64,000 bases of DNA, from NCBI GenBank assembly GCA_944472135.2, contig OX235264.1, forward strand, positions 82,222,319 to 82,286,318, in the 5' to 3' direction. Position numbers and translations under genes: made by a program. How positions within the stretch are numbered: the first letter of the stretch is position 1; the number at the start of each line of letters is the position of its first letter. This document shows, one piece after another, positions 9,896 through 21,276 of this stretch. Source of the DNA: Trichobilharzia regenti (taxonomy: Eukaryota > Platyhelminthes > Trematoda > Strigeidida > Schistosomatidae). The notes below the pieces were generated by a model. That model ran no database searches. It was not told the DNA's origin and worked only from the letters and a program-made list of their open reading frames with translations.

Positions 9896-12694
9896 TTAAG
9901 GAGATAGGCCATTTGGATGCAGTCCTTGTATCGCTGCATGGTTGTCCAGCCTTCGCTTAAAGGCGTCCAAAGACGGTGCCATAGCTACATCTGCCGGTAA
10001 GGAATTCCAGGGACGACAAACCCGCAGTGAAAAGAAGTGGGAGCGCACCCGGGTCCTTGCCCTCTGGTGAGCTATCCTTCTGGGATTTCCACGTGGAAGC
10101 CTATACCTACTCAATGGCAGAACACCTTTGTTTGGGTGATTCTGGTCATTTGTTATTTTGTAGGCAGTAATCAAATCCCCCCTAAGCCGACGGTAACTAA
10201 GTGTGAACAGGCCTAATTTCTTCAGCCTTTCATCATATGGTTTGTTTCGGAGACCAACCACTCCTTTTGTTGCCCGTCGTTGGACTCTTTCCAAGAGGTT
10301 GGCATCTCTTCTCAGCATTGGGGGTGCAATAATATTATGCACCTCAAGGTGTGGCCTGACGTATGTTTTGTACAACATTAGAAAGAGCTCAGGAGTGAGT
10401 GCACCTAACTGTCTATGCGTAAAGTGTATGACCGCATATGCCCTCGCTACATCCCCTGTGTAATTTACGCTTGTGTCCATTTTTTCCGTTAGAACTAGAC
10501 CTAAGTCGCGTTCCGACGTTGTGCAGGACAAGCTTTCATTGCACAGGGTGTAACTTGCATTCTGCAGTCTACAGGTGCGCAACTTCACTACTTTGCACTT
10601 TTTCAAGTTGAAAGTCATGCCACTGGCCACCGCCCAGTCTTCCAGAAGGTTTAGGTCTTCCTGTAGCCTATCTGAGTCCTCCGGACACTTTATCGCCCTC
10701 CATATTTTTACGTCGTCAGCGTACAGGAGAGTCGGGCAGCTCAGACGGCGTGGTAGATCATTGATGAAAATCAAAAACATCAGTGGTCCTAGGATAGAAC
10801 CCTGCGACACTCCTGATGACGATCTGTGCCAAGATGATCGGACTCGGTTAACCTTAGTGCAAAATTGCCTGTCGGCTAGGTAGTCCTTCAACCATGACAG
10901 AAGTGGCTCACCTATGCCTGCCTGTCTTATTTTATGTAGGAGAAGGTCATGGTGAACAGTGTCAAATGCCTTCTCAAAGTCTAGGAAGACCACATGGACT
11001 GGTACGTTCAAGTCCCAGCATGATGTCCAGTCGTCCCAAGCTGACAGTAGGTTAGTGACGCAGGATCTGCCTTTTCTGAAACCATGTTGGGCTTCATGCA
11101 GTATATTAGTCCTATCGAAATATTCCCTGATGTGGTCGTCAATAATACTTTCCAGTACTTTTGATACCACTGGGAGTAGAGCTACTGGTCTATAGCTAGC
11201 AGCGTTTTGCCTGTCCCCACCCTTGAAGATTGGAGAAAGGATGGCTCTTTTCCACTCCCTTGGCAGGGTCCCCGAATCCATTGAGTGTTGGAACAAGTCG
11301 CACAGGGGTCTACAGAGAGCCTCGGCGCACTGTTTCAGAACAGATGGCCTGATGTCATCACAACCTGGGGACTTCCCAGGTATGAGTCGCTGTAGCTTCC
11401 TTAGTACTATTGCGGGGTTTATTTGGGGAGTAGTCGCTAGGTCTTCCTCCTCTGAAATAGTGGTGCCACCATTTTGGTCCGTAACTGTAATATCCACATT
11501 GCTGTTTAGCTGTTTAGCGAAGGCTGAACTGAATGTTTCAGCCATCTCCAGACTAGTGAGATATTGACCGTTTGGGCCTACTAAGGCGCATGCCCCTTGG
11601 TTTGTCGGTTTTCTTTCCGACATGAATCGGTACAAGTTTTTAGGGTTTGATAGGAGTTTTTTAGCAAGGTTAGCCTGGAATGACCTTCTGTCCCTCCTAA
11701 CTCTTGCATTACACCGGTTCCTGAGTTCGAGGTATGCATCATGGTCGGTCTGACTCTTAGATACACGCCACGTAAACCAAGCCCTCCGCTTTGCTTGCAG
11801 AATACGTTGCGTGCCTCTCTTCAACCATGACGTCTTTCTCTTAGGCTGTGTTGTGACTAAAGGGACGGTATCCGAGATTGCTGCATGGATAATCTTTTTT
11901 ACCACTTCCCAGTGTTCATCCACAGATAGGTCGTCCCATGCTAAGGGCCAGTCTGCGTCGGACAAGAGCCTCCGCATTTCAGCATAGTCAGCCTTGCTGT
12001 AGCACAGACATGGTCGCGTAACATCCCATTGCAAACGCTCACGGAGGACAAGATCGAAACCTATGACTGCATGGTCACTGCTTCCCAGAGGAGTCATGAT
12101 CTGGACCTTTTCGACGAGTAGCTGGTCACTAGTTAGAATATAATCTAGTTTTGATGACTTTCCACTAGGGCCCCACCTAGTGTCGTCTCCAACATTCTCA
12201 GTCAGTCCCGTGTTTCGAATAGTTTGCAGTAGGTTTCGGCCAAATTTTCCCTTAGCACACCCGGAGCCAAGGTTCAGTGATGGAGCATTGAAATCTCCAG
12301 CTATGGTGATTTGGTCGTAGCCCAAATCTCGTATTCCTGTGATAGTGCTGAGCAGTAGCTGATTGTGCTCTGCCCCACAGGTGGGAGATCGGTAGATGCC
12401 ACCCAGTAAGTGCTTGGTGTGGCCTACGGTGAAATGACACCATATGGAGTCTGGGAGTTCGATAAGTGGTGGGTCCGTTGCGCGCACACATTTAAGTTGC
12501 CTATCAAAGTATATAGCAACTCCCCCTCCTTCCTTATTATCCCTGTCTCTCCTGACCAGTACCATATCACCTATACTGATTTCATTGTCGGCGATAGTGG
12601 GGTTTAGCCACGTTTCAGTAAGAATGATTATTTTCAGTTGAAGGTGTGCTTGGAGATTTCGGAGTTCACCTACTTTCCCTCTCAGCCCCCTCAC
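9896..12694 (-). CDS. CR1-type ORF2: endonuclease-reverse transcriptase
   Basis: This 932-codon open frame encodes the replication enzyme of the element. It nicks target DNA and copies element RNA by target-primed reverse transcription. Residues 1-220 are an exonuclease/endonuclease/phosphatase-fold endonuclease: the catalytic Glu is in ILTETWLNP, with GGVAIYFD, IAGDFNAPS and a closing GSSDHAV. The RT palm spans about residues 430-720: SYRPVALLPVVSKVLE, HGFRKGRS, VVFLDFEKAFDTVHH (motif A), GVSQGSILGPLMF (motif B) and LYADDVKIW (motif C, catalytic DD intact). The C-terminus has the typical LERVQRRATKGV and YRRLRGDLI block. The stated first codon is GTG. The frame stays open upstream and overlaps the end of ORF1, so the real start is unclear. 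No internal stop is present, so it is recent. Confidence 0.88.
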   Translation of the reverse strand: MRGLRGKVGELRNLQAHLQLKIIILTETWLNPTIADNEISIGDMVLVRRDRDNKEGGGVAIYFDRQLKCVRATDPPLIELPDSIWCHFTVGHTKHLLGGIYRSPTCGAEHNQLLLSTITGIRDLGYDQITIAGDFNAPSLNLGSGCAKGKFGRNLLQTIRNTGLTENVGDDTRWGPSGKSSKLDYILTSDQLLVEKVQIMTPLGSSDHAVIGFDLVLRERLQWDVTRPCLCYSKADYAEMRRLLSDADWPLAWDDLSVDEHWEVVKKIIHAAISDTVPLVTTQPKRKTSWLKRGTQRILQAKRRAWFTWRVSKSQTDHDAYLELRNRCNARVRRDRRSFQANLAKKLLSNPKNLYRFMSERKPTNQGACALVGPNGQYLTSLEMAETFSSAFAKQLNSNVDITVTDQNGGTTISEEEDLATTPQINPAIVLRKLQRLIPGKSPGCDDIRPSVLKQCAEALCRPLCDLFQHSMDSGTLPREWKRAILSPIFKGGDRQNAASYRPVALLPVVSKVLESIIDDHIREYFDRTNILHEAQHGFRKGRSCVTNLLSAWDDWTSCWDLNVPVHVVFLDFEKAFDTVHHDLLLHKIRQAGIGEPLLSWLKDYLADRQFCTKVNRVRSSWHRSSSGVSQGSILGPLMFLIFINDLPRRLSCPTLLYADDVKIWRAIKCPEDSDRLQEDLNLLEDWAVASGMTFNLKKCKVVKLRTCRLQNASYTLCNESLSCTTSERDLGLVLTEKMDTSVNYTGDVARAYAVIHFTHRQLGALTPELFLMLYKTYVRPHLEVHNIIAPPMLRRDANLLERVQRRATKGVVGLRNKPYDERLKKLGLFTLSYRRLRGDLITAYKITNDQNHPNKGVLPLSRYRLPRGNPRRIAHQRARTRVRSHFFSLRVCRPWNSLPADVAMAPSLDAFKRRLDNHAAIQGLHPNGLSP

Positions 12695-12792
12695 ATTGCT
12701 ATATAGGCAACTGACAGTGAGTCTAACAACCTCAGAGTGTTGTGGGGTAGTTGACGTGAAACCGTCTGCTGGTGGGGGACTTGATGTTGGAA

Positions 12793-13884
12793 CTAGTTGG
12801 CCGATTCCGATAGAACCGGCCCGTTGTAGTTTTTTTCAATGGATTTAGGCAGGACACTTGGGAGACACAGACTATTATTCTCAGAGCTGCATCGCTCTAG
12901 TGTCACCGAAGCTTGGGGTCGTATTAAAGCCTCAGTTTGCTGCCTCCTTATATTTCTGGGTCTGCTTTCACAGCATCGGATGTGTCCTCCAATTTTTCCC
13001 TTGGTCTCATACCACCGTTGAAGTGATATGGACAACTGCTCCGGGGAGTTGAATGTGACACACAGCAGCTTTGGAGAGTTAATCAATGTTAGATGAGCGG
13101 GACGAGGTAGTCGGAAAATGGAGATGGCTCCAGAAGCGCCAGGGGCCATCTGAGATGACAGCCATCTCCATTGTTGTACGTCGTGCATGTGTTTTTCACA
13201 AGCAGTGCCGGTTTCCAGCTCCGGAACACCGTGTACCACCATAGAGGTGGAAGGCATCAGTTCCGGTGACTCCCTCGCCATATTTCTGACGGCCCATGGT
13301 CTATCTTGCCGCGCTCTTATGTTAGAACTTCTGTCCAGGGCTAGTACCTGAGCCATTAACAGTACTTTTTCGGCCTCTTCGGCAGAGTCCAGTGTAACCC
13401 GTAATGGGGGTGGCTTACCCTGAGGCGTGTGGACACCCCTGTACAGTCTGCACAGTTTTGCTGAACTAATGTTCAGACCTAGTTTGCCGCACAGGTTGGA
13501 CCACTGTTCCTGATCAAACAGGGCCCGTTGTTCGAGCAAGCTATCCGTGCTCACAGGTACGTTAAAGAGGATGAGAGAGTTAGACCGACTACCCTCAGAC
13601 TTAGGTTTTGCCTTCGGCTTCTTGCAGTCCTTTGCATCATTAGCAACATTAGGCTTCGTCGGTACCTGGACAGCCTTTTTTGTGTTGCCAGGCTTGCTAG
13701 TGGATGCAAGTGGTGCCTTTGTAATTTTGCCCTCCCTTGATGTGGATGGAACCTTGCTAATCTTCACCTTGTGAGAATTGGCATTTCCAGTCAGTAGGGC
13801 TGGTGTGTCCTTCTTTAAGTCTTTGACCAGTTTCGGCAGTGCGAGTTTAGCAGGGGGGAGCTGCATGATACTGTGTTGGGGCAC
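12793..13884 (-). CDS. CR1-type ORF1, C-terminal part
   Basis: A 363-codon frame directly upstream of ORF2. It starts with a Lys/Pro/Thr-rich low-complexity segment. Two stretches around residues 100-175 and 210-290 follow that look like RNA-recognition folds (SLILFNVP, then PPPLRVTLDSAEEAEKVLL; and a weaker second one). This matches CR1/jockey ORF1 proteins, which bind element RNA. It overlaps the PHD-bearing frame at 13815-13884. A single frameshift near 13860 would join the two, so ORF1 is probably one protein split by an indel. It lies immediately 5' of ORF2, as expected for a bicistronic element RNA. Confidence 0.7.
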   Translation of the reverse strand: MPQHSIMQLPPAKLALPKLVKDLKKDTPALLTGNANSHKVKISKVPSTSREGKITKAPLASTSKPGNTKKAVQVPTKPNVANDAKDCKKPKAKPKSEGSRSNSLILFNVPVSTDSLLEQRALFDQEQWSNLCGKLGLNISSAKLCRLYRGVHTPQGKPPPLRVTLDSAEEAEKVLLMAQVLALDRSSNIRARQDRPWAVRNMARESPELMPSTSMVVHGVPELETGTACEKHMHDVQQWRWLSSQMAPGASGAISIFRLPRPAHLTLINSPKLLCVTFNSPEQLSISLQRWYETKGKIGGHIRCCESRPRNIRRQQTEALIRPQASVTLERCSSENNSLCLPSVLPKSIEKNYNGPVLSESAN

Positions 13885-14438
13885 AAGAGCATGTTATTTC
13901 TGCTATCCGCAGACACGCTTTGTGGGACTATGCCAGGGCGACAAAGTGGACACACGTACCAAAACCATGGGCATGGGTTATTTCTCATAAACTCATAGTA
14001 TGCTTTCGGTACTTCTTTGTCACAACGGCAGTGCACCCATCGTTTGCAAAAATTACATTCAAACGCTGAATCAGTTTTAGAAACTGTGATGCTGCACGCC
14101 TGGCATTCATCCCCTTTCCTTGATGACGCCTTCGAGGTCTTATGACGTCTTGAACGTTTCCTTTTAGGCTTGATGTGTTTCACACACTGGCCTACAGTTG
14201 ATGCAGGTGTAGAATTCTGTCCTTGTGGTATTGCCTGTGCCGTTTCAGTACTAGACTGTGGCAATGCAGGCGTTGTATCAGGGCAGACTAAAGCTACACG
14301 AGTCTTTAGGATCGGTATGCGGGAAGGGGTTGAAATCCCTGGATTTTTTCCTTCCCTGGCTGAAGCCCTTGTGACTACAGAGTACGGTATTCTAGTGGCT
14401 TTTTTAAGGCTGCTTTCAACAACCATATTAACAATCAC
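13815..14438 (-). CDS. CR1-type ORF1, N-terminal part with PHD finger
   Basis: This 207-codon frame has a basic region (KPKRKRSRRHK) followed by a Cys/His array: CQACSITV, CNFCKRWVHCRC and, after a tryptophan-rich stretch, VCPLCRPG. The spacing (C-x2-C, C-x2-C, then W-x-H-x-x-C and a final C-x2-C) is that of a PHD finger, a domain found in many CR1 ORF1 proteins. After the finger the frame runs out at a stop, while the next ORF1 frame continues, which suggests an indel around 13860. PHD fingers elsewhere read histone tails. A targeting role here is inference only. Confidence 0.72.
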   Translation of the reverse strand: MIVNMVVESSLKKATRIPYSVVTRASAREGKNPGISTPSRIPILKTRVALVCPDTTPALPQSSTETAQAIPQGQNSTPASTVGQCVKHIKPKRKRSRRHKTSKASSRKGDECQACSITVSKTDSAFECNFCKRWVHCRCDKEVPKAYYEFMRNNPCPWFWYVCPLCRPGIVPQSVSADSRNNMLLCPNTVSCSSPLLNSHCRNWSKT

Positions 14439-14988
14439 TATAAATTATGCTATGTACGTCTAAGAGAGCAACAGTTTCTAACCAAAAGAGCAAGAATAAG
14501 ACTGAAAAAGTGTAAGGCAAGGAAAAGAAAAGGTTTTCGACTTTACCTAGTACTTTCTGAATGATCGGCTTCACGGCAATCACGTGGTAGACCAACAAGT
14601 CTTGTTTCTCTGAACGAGTGAGGAAGATGCTGCTACAAAAGTAGCACCTGAAGCTTTGGCAGTAGTTCGAGACAGCTGGACTTACCACACAGAGATTTAC
14701 TATGTAAGTAATGGTTGAATTAAATTCACCGGCTAGGAAGATCAGGTTTCCCAAACGGATAATTCACAGAATTGGTATTTTCCGGTTGGAGAGGAAAAAG
14801 CACGTCGTATTCAAGGAGCGCGCGATACTATCACTTATCACTTATCACTGCGTTTTCTTTCGGTTTTGTTGAATTTCAATATACCATCGATGTATTCTGT
14901 TTCCATATACTTATCTACTGGTCTCTTTCACCAGAGGTTTGATGGTTCTCTGATGATTTTGAGAGGAAATGCATGATTCACTACAGTA

Positions 14989-15150
14989 TCCAATATCCAG
15001 TATCGTTTTTGCGAGCTAGTATAAACCAATTTAATTTCTTTGTGCTCGCCTCTTGAATGTGAGGTGCAGGTTCCTGATCTTCGATAAACGTATGTTTAGC
15101 TCGTCCTGTAGCTTTGGTTGACTCCAATAGGAGTAGTACTGGAATTAACG
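14989..15150 (-). repeat. Truncated 3' end of the same CR1 family
   Basis: This segment is closely similar, in the same orientation, to the 3' terminal about 185 bp of the CR1-type element at 9341-9526 (shared ACGAGCTAGTATAAACCAAT-like core and GTAGCTTTGGTTGACTCCAA). It ends in the same ATATTGG-type heptamers. It is best read as an older, heavily 5'-truncated insertion just upstream of the complete element. Confidence 0.7.
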
Positions 15151-15379
15151 TCAGTTCCAGGCTTTAAATGCCACATGGGAATCTTATGCATCATCCATGG
15201 GATAGTTGACAGTTTAAAGAGGAGAACGGAATGGATGAGATGGATGTACCTGCTGACGGAAGAATACTTTTAGGAAAATAGTGAGAAAGAGGATGCTAAG
15301 CACAGAAGAAATATAGTGAAAATGTAGGGAAAAAGAGTTGCGCAATAGCTGTGGTATCATATTTTTTACACATAATTTT

Positions 15380-15563
15380 TATAATTTTTGATTACAGCTT
15401 GATTCTACACTGTATTTTCGGTACAAGTATGGAATTTTCAGCATGTGATATCAATAGCCCAAATTTTGCAGGCCGACCGTTGATATCAAATGTGTGTCGG
15501 CAGGGGATCGAACCCCGGACCATATGCATGGTTGGTGAGAGTCCTAACCACTGTGACACCGAC
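15380..15563 (-). repeat. tRNA-derived SINE, family 1, copy 3
   Basis: Reverse-strand copy of the SINE at 2071 and 2812. Head GTCGGTGTCACAGTGG starts at 15563, the B-box GGGGTTCGATC is at 15506-15516, and the same body follows, with an A/T-rich tail near 15380. The B-box in this copy fits the polymerase III consensus best of the three. Confidence 0.78.
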
Positions 15564-16350
15564 GCACAGGCCATCATAAAAGACGGTTCCTTAAGTGGAT
15601 GGCCGCGGCCAGCGTTTCCTTACTTACTTGTTCCTTTTCGTTTGGACCTGACGATTAAGGAAATATTTGCACCAGTAACTGTTACTGTGTTTCACAGATA
15701 CTTTAGAACATCTGTGTGTTTCACATTTATCTACTTAAATGAATCTCTTCGACCAGTAAAGAGTAAAATCTGACAAAATCCAATTCAGTATTGAATACTG
15801 ACAGGTGAAACCAAAATTCCCAATAATAGTAAATATCATTCCACAAACGATTGGTATCATGGGAAAAGGTTTCATCTGTGACAGGCCTGACACAAATTAA
15901 ACACAGTGTTTAGAGTCATGGTATGCACTCCTGGCCCCCAACGGTTCCTTCACTTGGAACGACAAGGAGCGCAAAAATATATTCCCCAGATGTTGCGCTA
16001 CAGGTGTTCTTTATTGCGTGCGCAATCTTTCCATAATATTTTTGGAATTTAGCCGCGTTCCTCACAATTTCCACATATCCATCCTCAATCAGGATTGTAT
16101 TCTGTCACCTGGGACTATGTATAGTATCCACTTGTGGAATCAACAGCCCGGAATCTTCTGATACCCTTTCCAACCACTTAGGACTAAGCATTTTCTCCCC
16201 AGTCATTACTGTTAAAGGAAAGTCTGACTCTTATTTTCCAATATATAGCTGTTCATTATTATTATTTCATTTATATTTCGATAGTACAACAGCCTTTTTC
16301 TATAGCCTCAAGACTTTTTTTAAGGAAGTTCTGAAAATTATTGTCTCTGT
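15564..16350. other. Noncoding DNA, nothing recognised
   Basis: No coding frame or repeat could be supported between the SINE copy and the start of the decayed ORF1 at 16352. Confidence 0.45.
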
Positions 16351-16351
16351 A

Positions 16352-17850
16352 ATGGTTAAGTCAGTCACACCTGTAAGTAATCTTAATAGACTGAGATCTA
16401 ATACTCGTCAACGCCCTGAACGCCTCAGTCCCGCAGACAATTCTACATTTTTGACACTAGATACACCCAAAGTTATGGTATCTGATGTGATGGAGGAACT
16501 GCTAGATAGTGCGGCTCGTAGCAAAAATGACTTTCTAGCACTTCAAAAAGCAATGGCAGGCCTACAGAGAACGTTTGACAGCACTATACCCTTCACACAA
16601 CCGTGTGAAACATCACAAGACATCTTTCTAGAATCACTTATCAAATACGAGGACATAATTGACTATTGGACTGAAAAAGCTGTTAAGTGGATTATGTCTT
16701 CACATAACGTTTTGGCTTATAACATTCCAGACAGATAGCCTAAAGCCAAACCTAAAACTTCACGTCTAAATGCCTGTAATATGTCGTTAAAAGTGCCAGT
16801 GTCAATCTCCAGTTCTTACTACACTGGACCTCACGCTGTCCTTGGAAGACTTTCAGAAACTATGCGTAATAACTAACACGAAAAACCAGAATGCAAATTG
16901 GTGACTCGAGAACCGTTTATTCTTACACCAATACAGAGCAAACCATTAGGTTATTGTACGCAAAGTCAAAGAATAGATGTTATAACAATAAATCACAATA
17001 ATACTTCTGATACTCTTTCTCTGCCTTCCAAGGAACAGCGAACGATGAGACGACAACTGCCGTATTAATGACTCTCGCGAAAAATATGGAGAGGTTGGGT
17101 TTGAGCAAACAACCATGAATTGATCGTTCAATCTTCAACCACATTGACAGCCTGGCTTTGCGTCTTCGTAAACAATCTGCACACCACTCATGTCTGGTGC
17201 TTTTCAAGTTCAAGTCTATTCAAGATTCTGGGAATTTTCCGAAATCTGGCAAGATAATAGGCTATTCAACACCCTACACTAACATTAAGGTTGCACCTGA
17301 TTTAACACCGTGACAAAGATGACGACACTCAGGAACCCTGAATGCTGGTTACTCTAATAGGACAACTGTAGATGATGTTGCATGCGCTTTCTCGTCGAGT
17401 GATATGCCTCATGACCATATGCATCAGACATTTTCTCAGGCACTGACAAATTTTAGCCAAGTATAATATGAAGACACTGATACTGACACTGAAGTGATGG
17501 ACGTAGATAAATCAGCAGAACACAATGTTGAAATACATAGTTTGTACACTGACACAAGCGTCAAGAGTCAGGAAACATCAAAATTCGTCTCACTTGTGTT
17601 TCACTCCTCAGTCCGACAACCCGCTGTGAAGTACCAGTCCTGTGTAGCTGCCCTAGTAAGCAAGTTCCCAAGGCACTATGGCGAACATCCCACTTCCAAT
17701 CTGAAAACTAAAGAGCTAGACGTGTCCGAACAGCAGATACCCTACACAACACGTGCTGGCTGCCCTGTTAGCTACCATCAACTAGTTAAACATAAGAAGA
17801 GAGATTCCGAAGCATTTAAATTAAATTCCAAACCCAAAGCATGAATGCCT
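16352..17850 (+). pseudogene. Decayed ORF1 of a two-ORF non-LTR element
   Basis: The frame from 16352 (128 codons) ends ...KWIMSSHNVLAYNIPDR at a stop. This resembles the middle of the intact ORF1 at 41705, where a Val-rich helix leads into a conserved YNVPDN-type strand. A second remnant at 17494-17841 continues as Ser/Thr/Lys-rich sequence. A minus-oriented LTR-like repeat (16808-17149) sits between the two pieces, consistent with insertion into an already dying copy. Confidence 0.5.
16808..17149 (-). repeat. LTR-like repeat, copy 1
   Basis: About 340 bp of the family found also at 21277-21645, 27790-27994 and 28676-29037. On its own strand the family begins TGTCAATGT and ends CTGACA, with a polyadenylation signal AATAAA internally. 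That fits a TG...CA long terminal repeat. This copy lacks about 20 bp near its 3' end. No coding region is clearly attached, so it may be a solo LTR. Confidence 0.6.
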
Positions 17851-18049
17851 AGCGATATGATAGAAAAGCAAGCATCCCTAAGACATCTTACTAAGAAAAC
17901 GTCAGTTATGATAAACCAGGCTTCTAGAGGTAGGCCTATTTCGTCTTAAGTGGAAAGCCAGTTATATACAACCACTACTTCTAGATAAACAAGAGCGAGG
18001 GAATTGGTATTACTCTGCTCATACTCTGCTCAAACCCATCGTCAGTCAG

Positions 18050-21000
18050 CTTCCTTTTGAACGTTCTATCAACTGAATTTTATATAAAATCTCCTGAACA
18101 CCGGCTACAGACCACATTCAGTAAGTCAAATAAGTCCATGGAACTCACTCATACATCGTATGTATTTAGTTGTCTGCACGAAATTCGCCATGGTTTGATA
18201 ACTACCTCAGCCAGATACCAAAATTTCATTTCTATTCTGGCAACAAATTACGAATACTCATATCGATTATAACTTTCGCAATAACATTGCCCGACTACCC
18301 ACTTGGATCAGGAAATTCACCGGAGCCAGTTAACAGAAACACCTGGCATCATGCATGTAGCCCGCACGAAAAAGGATAGGTTCCTTGCTGACATATCGAA
18401 TAGTCTACAGCTAGGACAAGGCATATTTCCTAGAAGATAGCTCACACAGTGTTGGCATCAAACTCTGATACTAATATCTCTAACATAATATCATGTCAAT
18501 ATCATACATTTGTGTCCCACTACATACTCCATCTAAACTAAAGACTACCCCTGACTGCCAACTCACAAACCCGTTTGAAGTCTTCCTGTGATCCGAAGAT
18601 AGTGGTTAGTGAATCTAAACACATAGATACAGAGGATAACCAGTATTTATCTGTTATCCTAGCAAATACTAGATCATCTCTAAACAAACACTTGACACTA
18701 AGTATATAGGCTTCGACATCCAGAATGCCATTGATTTTGATCACTGAAGCCTGGTGCTCAAGTGAAATCACTAATGACAGTATAAGGGTTGAAAACTACA
18801 ACTTTTTCTAGGCGACAGAGAGACAGGCCGCGGGGTGGAACACTAATTTACAGTGAACAATGCATGTGTGCAACCCAATTCGGGATCCAAAAACTCTGCC
18901 AAAACTCAGTAACTCGATCTGGGTCGAGATTAAAGTCATCAGAAGTAAACATATACTTATGGGTTGTGTGTACCGACCCCCTTCATCCAGCAGGGAGTAA
19001 GGTGATATGCCCAGCAACATTTTAATTGCACAGCAAATCTTCCCTTCAATTATAAAATTACTGCAGATGATTTCAGCGTGTCAGAAGTATCATGGCCTTC
19101 ACTCCGATAACCCCACAGGTTTGGCAATCTACTGAATTCCATCACCACAGGAAGGTGGATACAACGCATAGATTTACACACTAGATCAGCAAATATCCTA
19201 GAGCTTGTTTTCACGAACAACATAACATCACCTACGGTAGATGGGAGACATGAATTTTTAGGTAGTGACCATAAAATAATGGGGTCTTCTGTTAACATCT
19301 TTCCGGAGGCAATACGCCTATAAGACTATACAAATTATGCTGAATGAGACTGGTGTCAGCATATCATAGGATTCTCTATTTTTGGGTTTGTACTTCTCAA
19401 ACGAGTCCTTAAAGGCAGTTGTGAAAATTTTTTATCACAAAATTAACTCAGTTTACGATGTCATTGTACTTGTGAAGATTGCTAGCTTCAAATTCACGCA
19501 AAGCAACTATGTTCTGACATCGTTAAGGAGGATTCTACGAAAGAACTCAATAAAATACTATAGATGTGACGAAATACCACCATTATTCATCAATATGTCT
19601 GTTCTCACTAAAATTCAAGAGTTTAAAAATGTAATCCCCTAAAACAAAGAAACGCAGCAACCTCATAAACCAGAATAAATGACGAAACTTTTCAAAAGTA
19701 GGTTAACAAATTTGAAAACAGACTATCCAAAAAATTTACTTGGACAGCGTTGCTTGTGAGAATAACGAGGCAATATGTGAACTTTTTAGCAGTCACTTTA
19801 CGAAACTATACTCTTGAGGTTGATCTAATCATAGAGATAACCCCAAAAAATAAAGCAGCAAGTTGTGTGGATAAAATGTTGATTTGCGCCAGTAGGTTGA
19901 TATATAGTAACTATTCACGTTAATGCGACGCACATGTTATTTTCTGCTAGCTGTTTCGTAGATAATTTTTCTTCAGATGCTAGAAAATCCAGTCTTTTGC
20001 CTAAAGATCCACATATTTCATCCAGCCCTCAATTCATAGATCACAGTTTGTTAACACTTCAGGTAACCGAAGTCAAACTTTCCATACTTTAGCAGATATA
20101 GTTGTCTTAAAGCTATAATAAATCTTATAATCTGCAGTTTAGCTACCCAGTTTTATAATACTTAAGATAACTGGGCTAAATATCAGATGGTTACTTTACT
20201 TAGATTAAAAGTATATATCGGAGTCCGGTCTCTAGTTCCATATCTAACGGCTCGTGAGGACCGTAAGACGAAATCAGTCGGCAGACACCGTTAGTGAAAC
20301 TACACCTATATGTGTTTCAGTATATAGTAGCCTACGGGCCGTCTGCCAATGCTAATGCCTCATATTTACATCGCCTTATTATTATTCGTCCTTTGGATCT
20401 GGCGCTCCTTTCGCTCCCTTTTTTGCTGCCACTTGAACCCGTGGAAAGCAACAAGAATACTGGAAAACTTGTTGAAGCAAACTTACTAGATAGACAGATT
20501 TAGTCCTGAAGCTTTTTGTCCTAAAAGTTCAGACTTTTCTGTCCCACTAGCTAACATAAAGGTCACAAAAAAGTCTATAATGATCTGCTCTGACATACTC
20601 CGTCACAAGATAGATTCTTATCCACAAAGTTTCGCAGTCTACAATTCGGAATTCTTCGACAATATAATAAACGGAAAGAATGACGGAGAAATATTAGTGA
20701 TCCTCTACTATGGTTTCGCCAAATTGTTTGATAATATTCATCGCATCTCTCCCCTTTCCAGAGTAAAGTCATTCAGAATAAGTGGCAGATGAAATAAGTG
20801 AGTAGCTTCATTCTGACGCTCACGCTTTTATCATGCCAAAATATTTCTAGTGGAATGATCCTAAGGTTAGCATAAAGTCAACTCTTATTATTTATGCGAA
20901 TGGTAGAATACCTAATTTCAGATGAAATCAAGGTAGCGTATGAGCTTCAGCTGATCCAGTGTGCTACCGTTACATAAACCATTCATAAGGAATTCGAAAA

Positions 21001-21250
21001 GCCACAGATATTATGTGACAAATGGCTACTTATAGTCAAGAGGCAGAAGCCTACATATGTTCTGTCCAGGACATACATGGTGCAAGGAACCCTTATTCCA
21101 AACAATCCACCTTCCCTGCAACCTCAAGATGAGATGGTTTGTTGATTCCTATGTCAAAGAACAGGCAATAGTCAATTCCCACGAAGTATGACACCTTATC
21201 GGATTCATTAGCTGTGGTTTCCATCTTCAAAAAGTAAAGATACCCCTAAA
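18050..21250 (+). pseudogene. Decayed endonuclease-reverse transcriptase (ORF2)
   Basis: Heavily broken + strand remnants read in the order of a CR1/jockey-type ORF2. Around 19140-19300 an endonuclease tail is visible: a T-x-R-x-A-N-x-LEL-V-F motif, and then FLGSDHKI with the catalytic SDH. Around 20580-20790 a palm remnant reads SFAVYNSEFFDNI, then LYYGFAKLFDNIHR, a mutated form of the DF-x-KAFD motif. Many stops and frameshifts separate these. It is probably the downstream part of the decayed ORF1 at 16352. Confidence 0.55.
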
Positions 21251-21276
21251 TAAAATGCGTTTTCAACCTCTACTGC

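Larger units (their letters stand above)
9341..14930 (-). mobile_element. Near-complete CR1-clade non-LTR retrotransposon
   Basis: Reading on the minus strand: a 5' region (about 14930-14440), a PHD-finger ORF1 (14438-12793, with a frame change), a long open ORF2 with endonuclease and reverse transcriptase (12694-9896), and a 3' UTR of about 550 bp. The 3' UTR contains TAA microsatellites and ends at about 9341-9365 in tandem ATATTGG heptamers. Short tandem repeats at the 3' end, with no poly(A), are a hallmark of CR1 elements. A second, truncated 3' end of the same family lies at 14989-15150 in the same orientation, which helps fix the 3' boundary. The exact 5' end and target-site duplication were not identified. 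Confidence 0.8.

Noticed and set aside
10203..11567. Several + strand frames opposite the CR1 ORF2
   Set aside because: They are antisense shadows of the real minus-strand reverse transcriptase, which carries all catalytic motifs.
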